Assembly: GCA_963978545.1 (NCBI GenBank)
Contig: OZ021732.1
Span: 27,248,123-27,312,122 of the forward strand
Source: Linyphia triangularis
Lineage: Eukaryota > Arthropoda > Arachnida > Araneae > Linyphiidae
Reading direction: 5' to 3'
Length of the DNA stretch: 64,000 nt
A program made the translations under genes and the position numbers. The notes beneath the pieces are model-generated. The model ran no database searches. It was not told where the DNA came from and was given only the letters and a program-made list of their open reading frames with translations. Shown here one piece after another: positions 48,651 to 60,930 of this stretch. The number at the start of each line of letters is the position of its first letter. Position 1 is the first letter of the stretch.

Positions 48651-49036
48651 CAGGGTTCCCACGGTCATTGAAAGTCATTAAAAGTGCTTAATATTTTTGA
48701 ACTTGTTTTCAAGGCCTTGAAAGTGTTTGAAAATGCTTACAAGTCCTTGAAAGTGCTTAGAGCTCCTTAATTTTTGCAGATGTTGTGTGGCCAATTGCAA
48801 AATTTATAAAAAATATAACTCGGCCTTGTAACCCCTCGTAATCGCCACTTATCTTCACCGTATCGGAATTCTCTGATATATTTGTGTTACGCATCCACCA
48901 ACTTGTAACTTTTTTGGTAGAAAAGAATTATTTATAGACATAAGGCCTGAAAAAAAAATTTCAACGGTCCTTAAGAACATTATTTAGGTCCTTAAAAGTC
49001 ATTGATTTTCATTCTGTGATTTGAGTGGGAACCCTG
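48651..49036. mobile_element. MITE family M1, copy 2
   Basis: Same ends (CAGGGTTCCCACGG and GTGGGAACCCTG) and body as the copy at 33332; 5-bp duplication TAATT at 48646-48650 and 49037-49041. Confidence 0.92.
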
Positions 49037-49041
49037 TAATT

Positions 49042-49553
49042 GGTTTAATGAGAAAGATTTGACTAACAAACACACTCAAAATCGAAGATAATATAAAGGA
49101 TTTAAAAATGTATACTTTTATGTTCACGCACACATAAAATCATCCATTAAATACTTGAATGCTCTTATGATGGTATTATTATTCTAAACACGGATTTTAA
49201 TAGTTTTGACAGTTTATTTTTAAGTATATTTCCATGAAGATAGAGTACCAGGCTAACTAGATTATCTAAAAAGTCTCAATAGTTTTAGCTTTTCCTTTCT
49301 ATAATCATTTTAAAGTCATTTACAGAAAGGTTGGATTAATTGGTAAATGGGAATTAGGTATTCATTCAACAGCCAAACATTATGCTTCTAAATTTATGAT
49401 TTTTTAATAGAAATTCATTCAAACCTAAAATATTATTTTACAACAGATAAAAATATCGGAATTTAAATTTAACTGCAAATGAAAGTACCGCGATGCTCAA
49501 TACATTGTGACAAGAACAAATTTAACAGTAACTACTTTAAAAATTCTACTTTC
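49042..49553. other. Intergenic, nothing recognised
   Basis: AT-rich stretch between MITE M1 copy 2 and the 54-bp tail insertion. Confidence 0.4.
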
Positions 49554-49566
49554 ACATGAATTTATT

Positions 49567-49620
49567 CGGCGCAGTTTAGCCCTAGTGTTGCCCTTGCAAA
49601 AGGAAAAAATTCAACCAACC
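49567..49620 (+). mobile_element. 54-bp SINE/LINE tail insertion, 13-bp duplications
   Basis: Only 54 bp long: it starts cggcgcagtttagccctagt, corresponding to the 3' tail of the SINEs, and ends ttcaaccaacc. Perfect 13-bp copies of ACATGAATTTATT flank it (49554-49566 and 49621-49633). It is an extremely 5'-truncated retroposition product carrying nothing but the tail. Confidence 0.88.
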
Positions 49621-49731
49621 ACATGAATTTATTTAGAACTCAATCACACGATGTAATTGGTTTTGATTTCGTGCGACAATTTTTTACACAATAATTTATC
49701 TATTGACACTCGCATTTTATTCAGAGTGGCC

Positions 49732-50117
49732 ACAGAACCTGGAAAACAGGGAAATGCCAGGGAGCTTTCTGATTCTGGAAAAAAATCAGGGAAATGTCGG
49801 GGAACTTTTTTAATTTTTATATTGTTTAAGGCACGTTTATCCATATTTTAGCGCTATTTACATGGAGATTTGTAGTTGTAAGCCATTAGAAATTTAATGT
49901 TGCGGAATAATTTTAACTTTTCATTACCAGCAAAACTATTTTTTAAAAAATTGCATATTATCTCTTTAGCATACATGTTCTATTTGATCAGGGTGTCTAG
50001 ACATCTGGAAAACCTAAGAAAATTGGGGAAATTTAAAAAAAAAAGTTTGCCCTGAAATCAGGGAAATTTTTAGAAATCTGTCAGGGAACTTTTTTCCTGA
50101 ATGTAGTGGCCACCCTG
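49732..50117. mobile_element. MITE family M2, copy 2
   Basis: Same ends and body as the copy at 45975; 5-bp duplication TTATT at 49727-49731 and 50118-50122. 386 bp. Confidence 0.92.
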
Positions 50118-50428
50118 TTATTGGAATTAGAACTCAACACCTTGAATAATCAAAACAATAATCACTCAGTCAGTGGCTGAAATCGAACCACACGTCGAAT
50201 TTTGTTGCATTTAAATAACTATTTAAGAGAATATGCGATTGAATACTTCAAAAATTCATGAAGAGCAACGTATTTACATTTTATCATGACCTTATAGTTT
50301 TTATGTCCAAAAATAAGGTCTCTTTAGGGACGGCGATACAATCTGTTAATGGTATGTAAAAGCAAGGGTGTTTCTAATTATTTGGTGTGTTTCAAACCTT
50401 GTGGTACCTTGAAACAACTTGGGGTGTG

Positions 50429-51687
50429 CAGGGGTCGCAGACGTCCTATATGTCCTATAAATCCTATATTTTTTAAAAAATCGGTAAAAATGTCCTATAT
50501 TGTCCTATATTTTACAATTGTCCTATATATCCTATATTTCTACATTGATTCGATCTATATTTTCTTCGAATTCGTAATAACGGCGCCGTTTGTTGCCATT
50601 TTTTAATATTTCGGATTCTTTGGCGCGATCGTAGGTGAAAAAGACCTAACAAAAACGATGTTTGTAACTGCGGCGCGGCGTTTTATCTCTTGTGACGTCA
50701 CGTGCTGCATAACCTACAACTCAACTCTACTGGACCGGTGGAAGTTGTAAACATGTGAACATTTCCATAACAATCGGTCTTGAATTTCTGATCTGATTTC
50801 TCCTCCAACGTAATACATTAATTGGCCATAATGCAGAGAGAGATGCTACAACACAACTCTGCCTCGGGAAAAACGGATAAAAACAACTTGGGATTAACTT
50901 GCAGGACTACTAAAGAACATTTTGAGTACTCAGTCAATAATTGATGAAGAAAACAAAAGGGTTAAGATTTACTGTATGATGTCGGATGGCGATTTTTTTA
51001 TTCCGAATCCTGTACGGATTCGGCGCCACGAATTGTTTACATCAAATCACTCCAAATTATGGCAACCATAGGCAGTTAGTTATCTTGCTCTTAAAAAATG
51101 GCAGGGCTGACATTTTTTGGCGAAAATCGCCTTGGCGCAAAATTCGTACCGGATTCGGAATATTAGCCAAGATTTTTTCATAAAAGTCGCCAAAATTGAA
51201 AATTACGTCAATACGTTGTGTTGTCAAATCCAAACGATCACTAGGGTTGCTTTAAAACCAAGTGGCAGGTTCGCCACATTCGGCGATAAATCTCCCACTT
51301 TTCGCCGCCAATCCAGCTGACACTGAACAGTAAATCTGAATCAACAAAAGACTGCAAACAGGGATAAAAAAAATACTTAAAGAAACTGGAACAGTTAAAA
51401 ATGCTGGAAGCAAAAAACTCATGATTGAAAATAATGTAATTAATAAAACTTGATTTAGAGATGGAATATTGAGGCAATAACGTATCACGTATTCAGGATC
51501 AGGCGATTTCTTTTTTTTTAAAGGTGTGTTTTCTGTTCTCTTAAATTAAATATAACGAGTATATAAATATGTAACGAGTAAATCTTGAAGTTCAGTAGCA
51601 ACTGTGTGCAGTTATTTAATGTTTTAAATTGTCCTATATTTTTTTAAAAAGATCCTATATATTCTTATTTTGTCACTTTGACCCCTG
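50429..51687. mobile_element. CAGGGGTC-ended element, copy 2, 6-bp duplication
   Basis: CAGGGGTC at the left and GACCCCTG at the right are perfect 8-bp inverted ends. GGTGTG is duplicated at 50423-50428 and 51688-51693. It contains the same body as 19374-20826, including gccgtttgttgccatttttt, gtgctgcataacctacaact and the cctatat-rich ends. Overlapping minus-strand frames at 51241-51488 have no counterpart intact in the sister copy. Confidence 0.9.
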
Positions 51688-51955
51688 GGTGTGGAACATC
51701 GCACAAGTTTCAGTTACACTCAATACAATTCAGTTACACTTAATTGAAGACTGCATTTAAATTTGGCGTTGGTTTCGTATAATTTACTGTTTTCTCATTA
51801 AAGTTTTTTGTTTTTAAAAAAAAAAAGGCTAGCTTAACGATATTTTTAGCTTTATTTATTACACTGGCCAAAAAACAAAAACCTTCCAAAAGGGCGAAAT
51901 TGGCAATATGTTTTTCGATAAATATGATCTGGAATATAATTTCCATAATGGACAA

Positions 51956-52001
<46 letters not shown>

Positions 52002-52330
52002 ATTGCAACATTTGCACACACAAAAAAAAAATCAAACTGGCAATAATTTGTTCTATTATTCATTTCGAGTAAGTGAAACAAAAGAAAAACAGTCGTTGAA
52101 AGGGGTGTTGCTCAAGGAAAGAGAGCTATACTTTAAAGACATTCGTTTTTCAAATTTTTACGCCTTTAATGCATTTCTACGTGAATTTCTAAAGGGCATT
52201 GCCACAAGCAATTTTAATCAAAATCATTTAAAGTTTATTTTAAATAAATGTTTATTTTTTTATAAAAAAGTATTGACCGATACATAAGTCACTAAAGTGT
52301 AAAATATCGTTAGATGACTCGAAGATGCTT
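51688..52330 (+). repeat. R1 interspersed repeat, copy D
   Basis: Starts ggtgtggaacatcgcaca, immediately at the right end of the element at 50429-51687. It continues with gctagcttaacgatattttt, a second degenerate middle block after a 38-T run, and gacattcgtttttcaaat. It is the most diverged copy, with the middle section apparently duplicated. Confidence 0.65.
51958..51995. repeat. Poly(T) run, 38 bases
   Basis: Pure T tract inside the degenerate R1 copy D. Confidence 0.95.
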
Positions 52331-52433
52331 AATACTGAGCGGGGGTGTATATTTTCCCATAGAAATACCAAAAATTCACGATATTTTTAGCGATTAGTAC
52401 TTGGAATCTTAGTTTCCCTCCCCCCCCCCCCCC

Positions 52434-52613
52434 GCCGACCAAACGGTATAGTGGTTAGCGTGCTAGCTTCTAGACCGCGAGGTTGCGGGTTCGAGTCCCG
52501 TGTTGGCATGGGTGTTTGTAAATGTATGTTGGCTTGTCTAATGACGAATGTTTCGGCGTATTATAGCCCTCGTGTTGCTCACGGCGCCAGATAATCTGAA
52601 AACAACCAACCAA
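52434..52613 (+). mobile_element. tRNA-derived SINE, second full copy
   Basis: Nearly identical to the copy at 7726. The 5' gccgac and the gttggc after the T-arm can pair as a residual acceptor stem; B-box GGTTCGAGTCC is at 52488-52498. The tail ends in repeated ccaa. It is inserted in a C-tract: CCCT followed by ~14 C on the left and CCCTG followed by ~11 C on the right look like an imperfect duplication of the target. Confidence 0.9.
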
Positions 52614-52629
52614 CCCTGCCCCCCCCCCC

Positions 52630-53185
52630 TCTTTCTGTTTTGATTTCAATATTCATTATTTTGTCAATAGAAAATTCCATCTTTTCAGCTGAAGTTACCC
52701 AAGTGTCCTATTTATATCTCTTACGAACTCTGATTAATAAAGTATCAGTTGTTCAGCAGTAAATTAATAGATACTGATAGGTATGATAACAATTTGGTAA
52801 TTTAGACCAACATTATTCCTATAATCAAATATATATATATTTTTAAAACTTTTTCTGGTTTTACTTTAATTTCTATCTCGCAAATTTCTGATCAGGTATC
52901 AGCAGCTAATTTATTATAGTAGAATTGTCAAAATGTTGTCTTTTACGAGATTGAGAAAATCAAAAATGTTGTTCTGCAGAATTTTTTACTGAACTTGGCA
53001 TTTCCAGATTTCATATACGAAAGTTTTCGTTTACTTTGCAGATTTTATGCAAGTTTTGTATTTCGTTTAGGAGCACTATTATAGTTAAAATGTTATCAAA
53101 TGTTTACCAGCAAATCTTTTCTTTCGGAGTTCAGCTTTCTTCCTGATTTGAAAAATTCAACCTATAGGGTAGGTCACAATTAGTG

Positions 53186-53221
<36 letters not shown>

Positions 53222-53561
53222 GTTTCACTCGGTGGCTTTCTCAATTCCCAAGTAATTTGTGATATTTCTTGCAATTTTTTCATTAGTCATTGTGATTTTA
53301 TCGTATTTAGTTTTAAAGTCCTCACTAAAAAAAATTCATAAATTAGATCAAAACTTTTTATATATATATTAAAATCAGAAGTACTTATTAGTTTATGTTC
53401 AGTATCATTACATGATTTTTATTTCCTTTTGCATGAATAAGAATGAGCCTTGAGATCCCGATCAATCTCTGCATCAGGGGGTTAAATAGAATCGAGATCT
53501 TCTGTCGACCCCCAATATCTCAAACTAAACTTACTAGCATCTTTAAGTTCAGTATATAAGT
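52630..53561. other. Intergenic; one poly(T) run
   Basis: AT-rich with a 33-T run at 53188-53220. Nothing else identified. Confidence 0.4.
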
Positions 53562-53575
53562 TCACCCTTTGAAGC

Positions 53576-53901
53576 TGCAATGCCTGTGGAGTTATTTGTT
53601 CTGTTTTACAAATTTTAAGTGAATGCCCTTCTTTTAATAAAGTCAGGCTGCGTTATTTTAACACGACGCACCCATCTCTGTCATTGGATTTTAATTTCCC
53701 TCCTCATCAAAATCGCTTTGCATTTTTACAAGAAATTGGCTCCTATTTTTTTTATTTAGATTTTTTGACAGTTTTATACTTTTATTGTCTATACTATTTT
53801 ACTCTCTACATTTTTTAAAAATTTATTTTTTATAATATAAATACAATTGTTTGGCGCAGTATAGCCCTGGTGTAGATCTTGCGCCATAAAACCCCAACCA
53901 A
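53576..53901 (+). mobile_element. Truncated retroposon with SINE-type tail, 14-bp duplications
   Basis: A 326-bp insertion flanked by perfect TCACCCTTTGAAGC copies (53562-53575 and 53902-53915). Its 3' end is ggcgcagtatagccctggtg...gcgccataaaaccccaacca, the same tail as in the SINEs, with GGCGC (53853-53857) able to pair with GCGCC (53881-53885). There is no tRNA head, so it may be a 5'-truncated LINE that shares its 3' end with the SINEs. The target site is itself the end of another element. Confidence 0.85.
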
Positions 53902-54266
53902 TCACCCTTTGAAGCACGAATTTCGATTTTATTTCTAATTTTAATGATATTTAGTATGGGCCGTCTTTATGTGTAGAAAAAGGATGGAGTATACTTCCTT
54001 TGTGCAAAAAACTATTTATTTGAACTTTTGTTAGAGGCTACGTTATTAAACCACAATGCAAGTAACAGCAAACACAGTGTCGCTGACAAATCTAATCAAA
54101 TTTTTTTCTGCCTAAAAAAATTGCACTTTGTTTCAGGTCATACAAAATCGAAAAATTACTTAGATTATTTATGATTTGTTTTGTGGTTTCGCTGTAAAAT
54201 CAGTCTGTGTATAGAAATAAAAATGTAATTGGTTTCTGTGTGAAACCACTATGCTTCAAAGGGTTG
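53902..54266. mobile_element. Decayed inverted-repeat element interrupted by the retroposon
   Basis: CACCCTTTGAAGCACG at 53903 and the reverse complement of 54251-54266 (caaccctttgaagcatag) are near-matching inverted ends about 365 bp apart. The left end coincides with the duplicated target site of the insertion at 53576. No coding sequence is seen; the superfamily is unknown. Confidence 0.45.
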
Positions 54267-54350
54267 ATGATACCAGTGAGTTAAGCTTTTCATTTTGGTA
54301 CTTGTAAATGTGGCATTTATATCTTGTATTCTTGACTTTTGCTATCTGAA

Positions 54351-54934
54351 TTAAAGGTCGGAAATATCGATCAAAATAAATATCGATACTATAACGTTGC
54401 ATAGAAAAAAATATCGATACATGAATTTTTTTTATTTGATTTTCAATTTTGCCAGAAACAAAGTTTTTCGGGGCAAATTTTTACTTTTCATGATTGTTTT
54501 TTTGTAAGGTGACTACTTTTTCAACTGAAATGGATCTATTACAAAAAAAGTTGTATTTTCGCTTAATTGGTGCAGTGATTTTAGGAACAATTAAGATAAT
54601 TTTCAATGGCTTTTAAGTGTATGGCAAAATATTGAATATTGGTGCCATTTTAACTGTCTCTCAGCCAAGTTCAAAACTTTAGTTTTGAAGTTTTTGAAAA
54701 GAAAGTAAAGAAAATCGAAAAAACACAAGGAACTACAAAACGATCATCAAAAAACTAAAATGTTTGAAAATATCGATATATCGGCAATTTTTATCGATAT
54801 TTTTAATATCAATACTTTTTTAGAAATATCGATAAAAATATCGTCGTATTGATATATCGGTGACTTGTATCAATATTTTTAATATCGATACTTTTTTAGA
54901 AATATCGCCGTATCGATATATCGCCGACCTCTAA
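54351..54934. mobile_element. MITE dense in TATCGATA motifs
   Basis: Left end TTAAAGGTCGGAAATATCG and right end atatcgccgacctctaa are inverted repeats. The ends and especially the right third are full of atatcgat/tatcgata words, and a unit of ~85 bp ending acttttttagaaatatcg is repeated twice in tandem (about 54770-54915). Noncoding; target duplication unclear. Confidence 0.8.
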
Positions 54935-57720
54935 TCTCCATGGCCCGACTCTATTTTATGAATAATTTTGTATTCAGAATGCATGTAATGACTAAGTTGC
55001 ACAAAATTCTTAAACGAATATTTTTGCACTAAAACATTATTTCATATTTCTGTTTTCATTCCTTTTTACACGCAAACAATTCATTACTTAACCTATTTGG
55101 CAGCAATTACTATTTCTTCGGCGAACTTAATTCTTAAAATTTTAAATACCCACGTTTTTGTAGTAAAAAAGAAATATAGTGCCGACTAATTTTTAAAAAC
55201 GAACTCTTTTCTGTTGAATGTATGATGAAGTGTGTTACTAAATATATCTTTAAAGATACATATCAGTACGACTAAAGAGATTATAAAAATGTATACCCTT
55301 CCTGCGTCTTCAATAATTTGTTGCTAAGTCAGTCACAGGTTTTCTTCCACTTGAAACTCAAATGCTGGTAATTTTGTCTTTCACACAGATTTTCATCAAA
55401 CAATGTTCAGGCTCAGTTCAGCCCCTTTGTATCGCCTGTATAACCAATATATCTTAAAACGCGTACTACACGTTTTGTTAATCTACTTTATACGTTTGTT
55501 GGTCTACCCTATGTGTTAACATATGGGTAATTGAAAGTAAAAAACTAAACTAAAGATTATGCATATGGTCGAAGAGCGCTGCTTTTCTTACCAAATACAA
55601 CCACACAAGTTTTATGCATTATTTTTCGCCGTTGTTTGTAATCTTGCCTATTATTTAGTTTGTAAGATATGGTACCATTTACGGCTTGTTGTTCAGAACT
55701 TTAGTGTATAGCCTTTGGCTCTTATTGCTTCCAAGTACTGTAAGGATACGAGATTTTGGCTTAGTATCAAAGAATTCCCATTGCTCCCAAGGCAATAAAA
55801 GCTTATTCTGAAAATCAATTGGCTGGTCTTATTCAGAATTTCTTGTTCATATATTATTCTATCTGGACCACTCTTATTATGCGAAATAATTTGGATTAGA
55901 GTACTTGCGATTTTCCCCTTGCTTGGTATTGAAAATCGATCAAGTTCTGAATAGTTTTCAGTGAATTCATTACTTCTTTTTCACGAACTTTATGAATTTT
56001 TAAGTTAATCAACGCAATAATGCGAAATGGACCATAATTTTATTATTTCATATTTCCTTACAAGGATTTTCGAATAAATGGAACTTATTTTAAAGTATTC
56101 TCAAGAAGTCTTTTTTTTCCTTCCCCCCCCCCCCCCCTAAATTATACTTCAGTGACAGCGAATGATAACTATGGAAACTGGAAAACTAAATCAAATTATT
56201 CTGAATTTTAAAATAAATCGGAATATTTAGAATTGTTAATTCCCAAGCTTGTAATCCACGTCTTCCGTACCCTTTGTTGATCGTAGCAGCACTGTAAAAC
56301 AAAGGAAATAAAGCATGCGAAAACTGTTAAGAATATGAACGAAATATCCGGGAATTTTTTCATTGGATGTTAACACCGTTACTTTGTAAACAAGTGTTGC
56401 TCTATTGCGCAACTCATTTTTGCAAGTTGTTCTTGCTGTCATACTACTACATTTTCAAATTTTCAATCCTCCTGGATTTTTTTAATGATTCGGAATTTCA
56501 TTGCCTCTCTCTTGTAGCTCGAAGAGGCAGCTGATAATAAAAGTAAGGATGTATTAAATTTTAGCTTTCATTTTCTGGCTCAATATTTTTGGACAAATAC
56601 TTATTGAAGATAGTTTCCAGTTTTATTCGATTCGTCTTTCTCTCTATATATATATTAATAGTTTATGAACAAGTAATAAGTGAATTGAGATATTCCTAAA
56701 TTTTGTATTTCTACCATAAACTATTTTAATTAAAGCTGCATGAGTTGTGAAATTCGACAATTTGAAGATAAATACAAGACTTCCTATTTGTTGAATTTTC
56801 TCTGCACCTAATGTACTATAATTTAAAGAAGTATGTGCTCATTCTTTTTCTAAAACTGTAATTGGTAAATGTACTAAACTAAAACAAACTGTAACTATAA
56901 CATTGAAAAATACATCAGCATTAAATGCTGCAAACAATATAGGTCAAAAGTACATGTGATCCAAGATACAACAGCTTCCCTATAAGTATTTCTCTTTGTA
57001 CTTGTTAGCCAAAATAATCAAAATTATAAGAATTTTTTATTATTAAAGATTGCCTATTTGCCATTAGGTAACGAGTTTTCCGTAGTTAATAAGAAAGTTG
57101 AATGGTAAAACACTGTTACAATAATTTGAGGAAGAATTTGAGCTATTGACTTTTTACCAAAATGGACATGGTAGCACGATTGTTCTGGAATTATGTTAAT
57201 CGATATGTTACCTAAAAGCATGAATAGGAAAAGTGAATAATTTACTGCAGAACTAGCCTCAGATGACTCCTCACATTGTAGAACAAAATAGTAATTTTAC
57301 TATTGTAAAAAAAATTAAACAAAAGTTTATTCTACATAGTTACGCAATATTTTTTTTATTTTTTTTTAACTCGGACGTATTTATTTTTTCTATTATTGGT
57401 TAAATTTCAAGGTATTTTTTCACAACTTGCATAAAGACAATTTTGGTAAGATTTTTTGTATGTATATACTGCTCGTACCACAATACTTTTGTGTGCGTTC
57501 TACTTATATCCACAAAGCTTCTTGCTTCGAAATTACCTATATTGTTTGTATATTTTTACTCGACTTGAGTGAAAAGCTTGATTTGCTATCCGTACAAAAA
57601 CGTATTTGTTTTGTATAACACATAAATATTTGTTGAAATGTTGCCCCTTAAATCCAAATAATATAAAGTTTCAGGAAGGTATAGGCGAGAACACGTTAAA
57701 TAAATTTCGGATTAGATAAA
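54935..57720. other. Intergenic, nothing recognised
   Basis: AT-rich, with a 15-C run at 56123-56137. No gene, RNA or complete element could be supported. Confidence 0.4.
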
Positions 57721-59985
57721 AATACAAACGCTTTCGTCATTGGGCTGCGTTTTTAGTAGTTAGACTTGCGTCGTTTGTCAGAGTGCGTGGCAATAGTTTT
57801 ACACGATTGCTCCCTTTCGAGACTCAATTGCGAAACAGTTTTCCTTTTGAATGAGTTTCCGGAAGGCATCCCCTCTTCTAAGGTATTACGCGGTAGTATA
57901 GTTCACGAGTCGGCTCTTGTGTTGAAATGTATCCAAAAAGAATCCACAATTTGTGGGTATGAGCGATCTAATTAATTTAAGTAAAAGTAAATTCTCTCGG
58001 AAATCGGGTTTATTTTTTATTTTTATTTCTTTCTTTTGCGTTCTAGAATCCAAGGGATGAGATTGGCGGGATTTTTTTTCTCTCCCCCCCCCCCCCCCCA
58101 ATAAGTTATCTACCTTTTTATCCCTGTTTCGAGGATCTTCATTTTTTCCGAACTAAAGCAGTTTTTCCCGCATAAAGTGTACTTTTCATCATTTCTTCAA
58201 TCCCCTTTCCTCGCACATTACTTCACAAGTGTTTGACGATATACTTCGTGCTGTGTTGGTTATTGAAATCACGGGACAACCTCAATGTTTTGGGGGTAAA
58301 CCATTCTGTTTTATTCACCTTGGGTCTAATGAATCTCTCTCATCTGATTTATTCTTACTGAATAAAAAAAATATTAAGATTTTGATTATATTGTGTAATA
58401 TTTTCATCATGTTGCATGTTTTTATGTTTGATTTTATACAACATCTTTCGCGTATAAATTGTGGTACAAATTTCTTCCTCACGTATGATTTCAGTCTTTT
58501 TGCTTTTTTGCCAATCTTATCCCTGAGAATCTCCAAGATCGATGAACTAGATTAGCAGTTACAAAGTATACAGCAGAGATTGTCTAATGAACTTTAGGAG
58601 GCTAAAAATACTAACCGACGCAAGCAAGATGCAACCCAGCCGTTTGTTCTTCGCGAAAGAAGCTCATTAATGACTTTGCTCTTTTGAATAATTGATTATT
58701 TAAATGATTAACTGCATTTCCCTAGCAATACCGTTAGGCGCTCCGCTGATTTCACTTCCATAACGCCCTGCATTTATTTCTACGCCGTATTTAAAAATAG
58801 ACCTATATCCAAAACTATTTGTTTTAACTTCTACACTTTACTGTAGGGAATGTTATGTAAAAGGTCTGTTTTAATGCTTGCGGACGTCGATATTTCCATA
58901 TCAAACTACAAATGCTACTGTGGATATTAAAGGTCAGTACAAAATGATATACTGCTTGATATCTTTTTTCTTTATAGCGTATATATTCTTGACTGATCTT
59001 CTCAACCATATTATTTCAAATATATATATTTTTTTTCTTATTTTTTTATAGTTTCTCAACTGTGCTTGCAGAATTTGATCAAATTATTCATGATGAGAAT
59101 CATAAAAAGCTCAAACTTGAAATTTATACCTTTACGTTATTTTTTTGTGTATACTCTGGACAGTTCACCACAATCATATATTTTCTTATTTCTTTTATCA
59201 ATTTTACTGTAACTTAAAACATGTAAATCTGTTAATTGTATTATCACTACTTGCTCTCCAGATCTATTCATTCTCAAAATACGTAACATCATATGTTCGA
59301 TTGATCCTTCTGTTTTTTTCTGTTAAGTTTTTTATTATGTTTTTGTTACTTTCTTGTTCTTTGTATGCTGTGCCCAATCAGATGTAAAATCAATCAATCT
59401 GTAAAAAATTAGATGATGGGATCAAAACTTCCTTGAACCAACACTCAGTACAGTAAAATAGTTAGGCTTTCCCGTTAAGTACTATCCCAGAAGTAAAGCA
59501 AACTTTGATTCAGCTAAAGTTCGCTTAGCTCAAATTGAAAATATAAAAGATACTATGACAGTATTCAGACTTTTAATCTGGCTAAGACCTTTAACTTGAT
59601 ACAGTGTACCAAAATAAACCTTCCAGTTTTGATCGGAATGTTGCTCTGGTAGTCACCACTTTAAAGGAAAAGTGTTCCTGGCCCCATTATTTCTTGTTGG
59701 AGTTTTAACGACAAATTATGCTTACAAAACTTTCGCCAAAGACGTCCGATTGACAAGGCTTTCTTACTAATACGGCATCTGCAATTGCATTCACCCCCAT
59801 ACCATTCTCCAAAAAAAAACCACAAAAAAAACACACACTATTTCCCGTTAAATCCTAGAACATACCACTGGCCGAGCTGTTTGAATAAGCAGAACCCCTC
59901 GGAAAACTAATCGCCTGATAAAAATATCAAAACCCTTTTATAGCCCCACTCATTTTCTCGCCAACTTTAAATAGAAGTTTTCTGC
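57721..59985. other. Intergenic, nothing certain
   Basis: A slightly CG-richer stretch at 57740-57960 and a 16-C run at 58084-58099. The 108-codon frame at 58229-58555 is hydrophobic and AT-driven and is not called. Confidence 0.35.
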
Positions 59986-59989
59986 ATAA

Positions 59990-60330
59990 TTGCTCCAGCA
60001 GACGATGTAGGGTTGGTTGTGAAAGGCGAGGCCTGGAAAAACAAGAGGGAGGTGGCGCAGTGCGACGCTAGTCCGCATCCCTCTTCTCCCTTTTCCAGGG
60101 GAAGGGGAGGGTTGCCGCATCATCCCTCGCGCCAATCTCGTCGCCAAGTCCATCCACAATCGTCCGCTCCGTCTGTTCCTTTCTCTCTCTGGCAATTCGG
60201 GTTAAGTGCAGTTGACCCTAATTTAAAGAAAAAGCCCGAGAATGCGATGGCAGTGGCTCTCTCTCAATCAATTCTAATTCCTCATGCCGGGTGTGAATGG
60301 GGTTTTCTTGTTGGCAAGCTCTAGAGAGTT
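59990..60330. promoter_or_regulatory. GC-rich island, possible promoter or exon
   Basis: About 340 bp of GC-rich sequence (ggtggcgcagtgcgacgcta, catccctcgcgccaatctcg, tcgtccgctccgtctgttcc) between strongly AT-rich flanks. A plus-strand frame of 103 codons and a minus-strand frame of 81 codons overlap here; neither is recognised. It may mark a promoter or first exon of a gene whose other exons I cannot see. Confidence 0.3.
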
Positions 60331-60899
60331 GGGCAGTTTTGAGAAAGTGAAAAGTTGCTTTTTTTTTATGCTATTTTTACCATGTTAAGATGATCCTTGT
60401 GTGAATTGGAATTTTGTAGTGATTAAACATTGGCATAGAATAAAAGTTAACCTGTTTGGAAAATATTTTTAATTTGACTTTTAATTGACTATTCAAAGGC
60501 CACACCGTCTCGCATTTTTTTCTGTAAAAAGTGTGCCTTTATATAAGAAAAATTTATTAATTTGGTTACATATTCATTGTAAATCATTGAGTTTATATAA
60601 GTAGATATATGTATTTTACTAATTTTTAAAGTAAATGTACTAATTTGATTACTTATGTAAACTCTCCTATTTTAAGTACATATAACTTATATAATTATAG
60701 GTATTTTAACCCATTTAAGAGGTTAGAATCGTTGTTACGAGTTAAGTATTTATTTTTGGCAGTGTTCAATATTGAAATTAGATTTTGAATTAAATACTAA
60801 CCAATGATAATTCAGTTACTTTTTTACATTGTTCTACAAATACTAATTAACAAGATATTCGCAAATATTTGTTTGTTTAAAAAGAAACTCTATTTTTAC

Positions 60900-60930
<31 letters not shown>

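Noticed and set aside
51241..51488. Two overlapping 78-codon minus-strand frames
   Set aside because: They lie inside a non-autonomous element and are not kept open in the sister copy at 19374-20826.
52434..52510. Possible tRNA gene
   Set aside because: Same SINE head as at 7726.
58229..58555. 108-codon hydrophobic plus-strand frame
   Set aside because: Composition follows the T-rich DNA; no motif, and no splice sites examined fit.
60013..60324. 103-codon plus-strand frame in the GC-rich island
   Set aside because: Overlaps an equally long minus-strand frame; GC-rich DNA has few stops, so length alone is not evidence.
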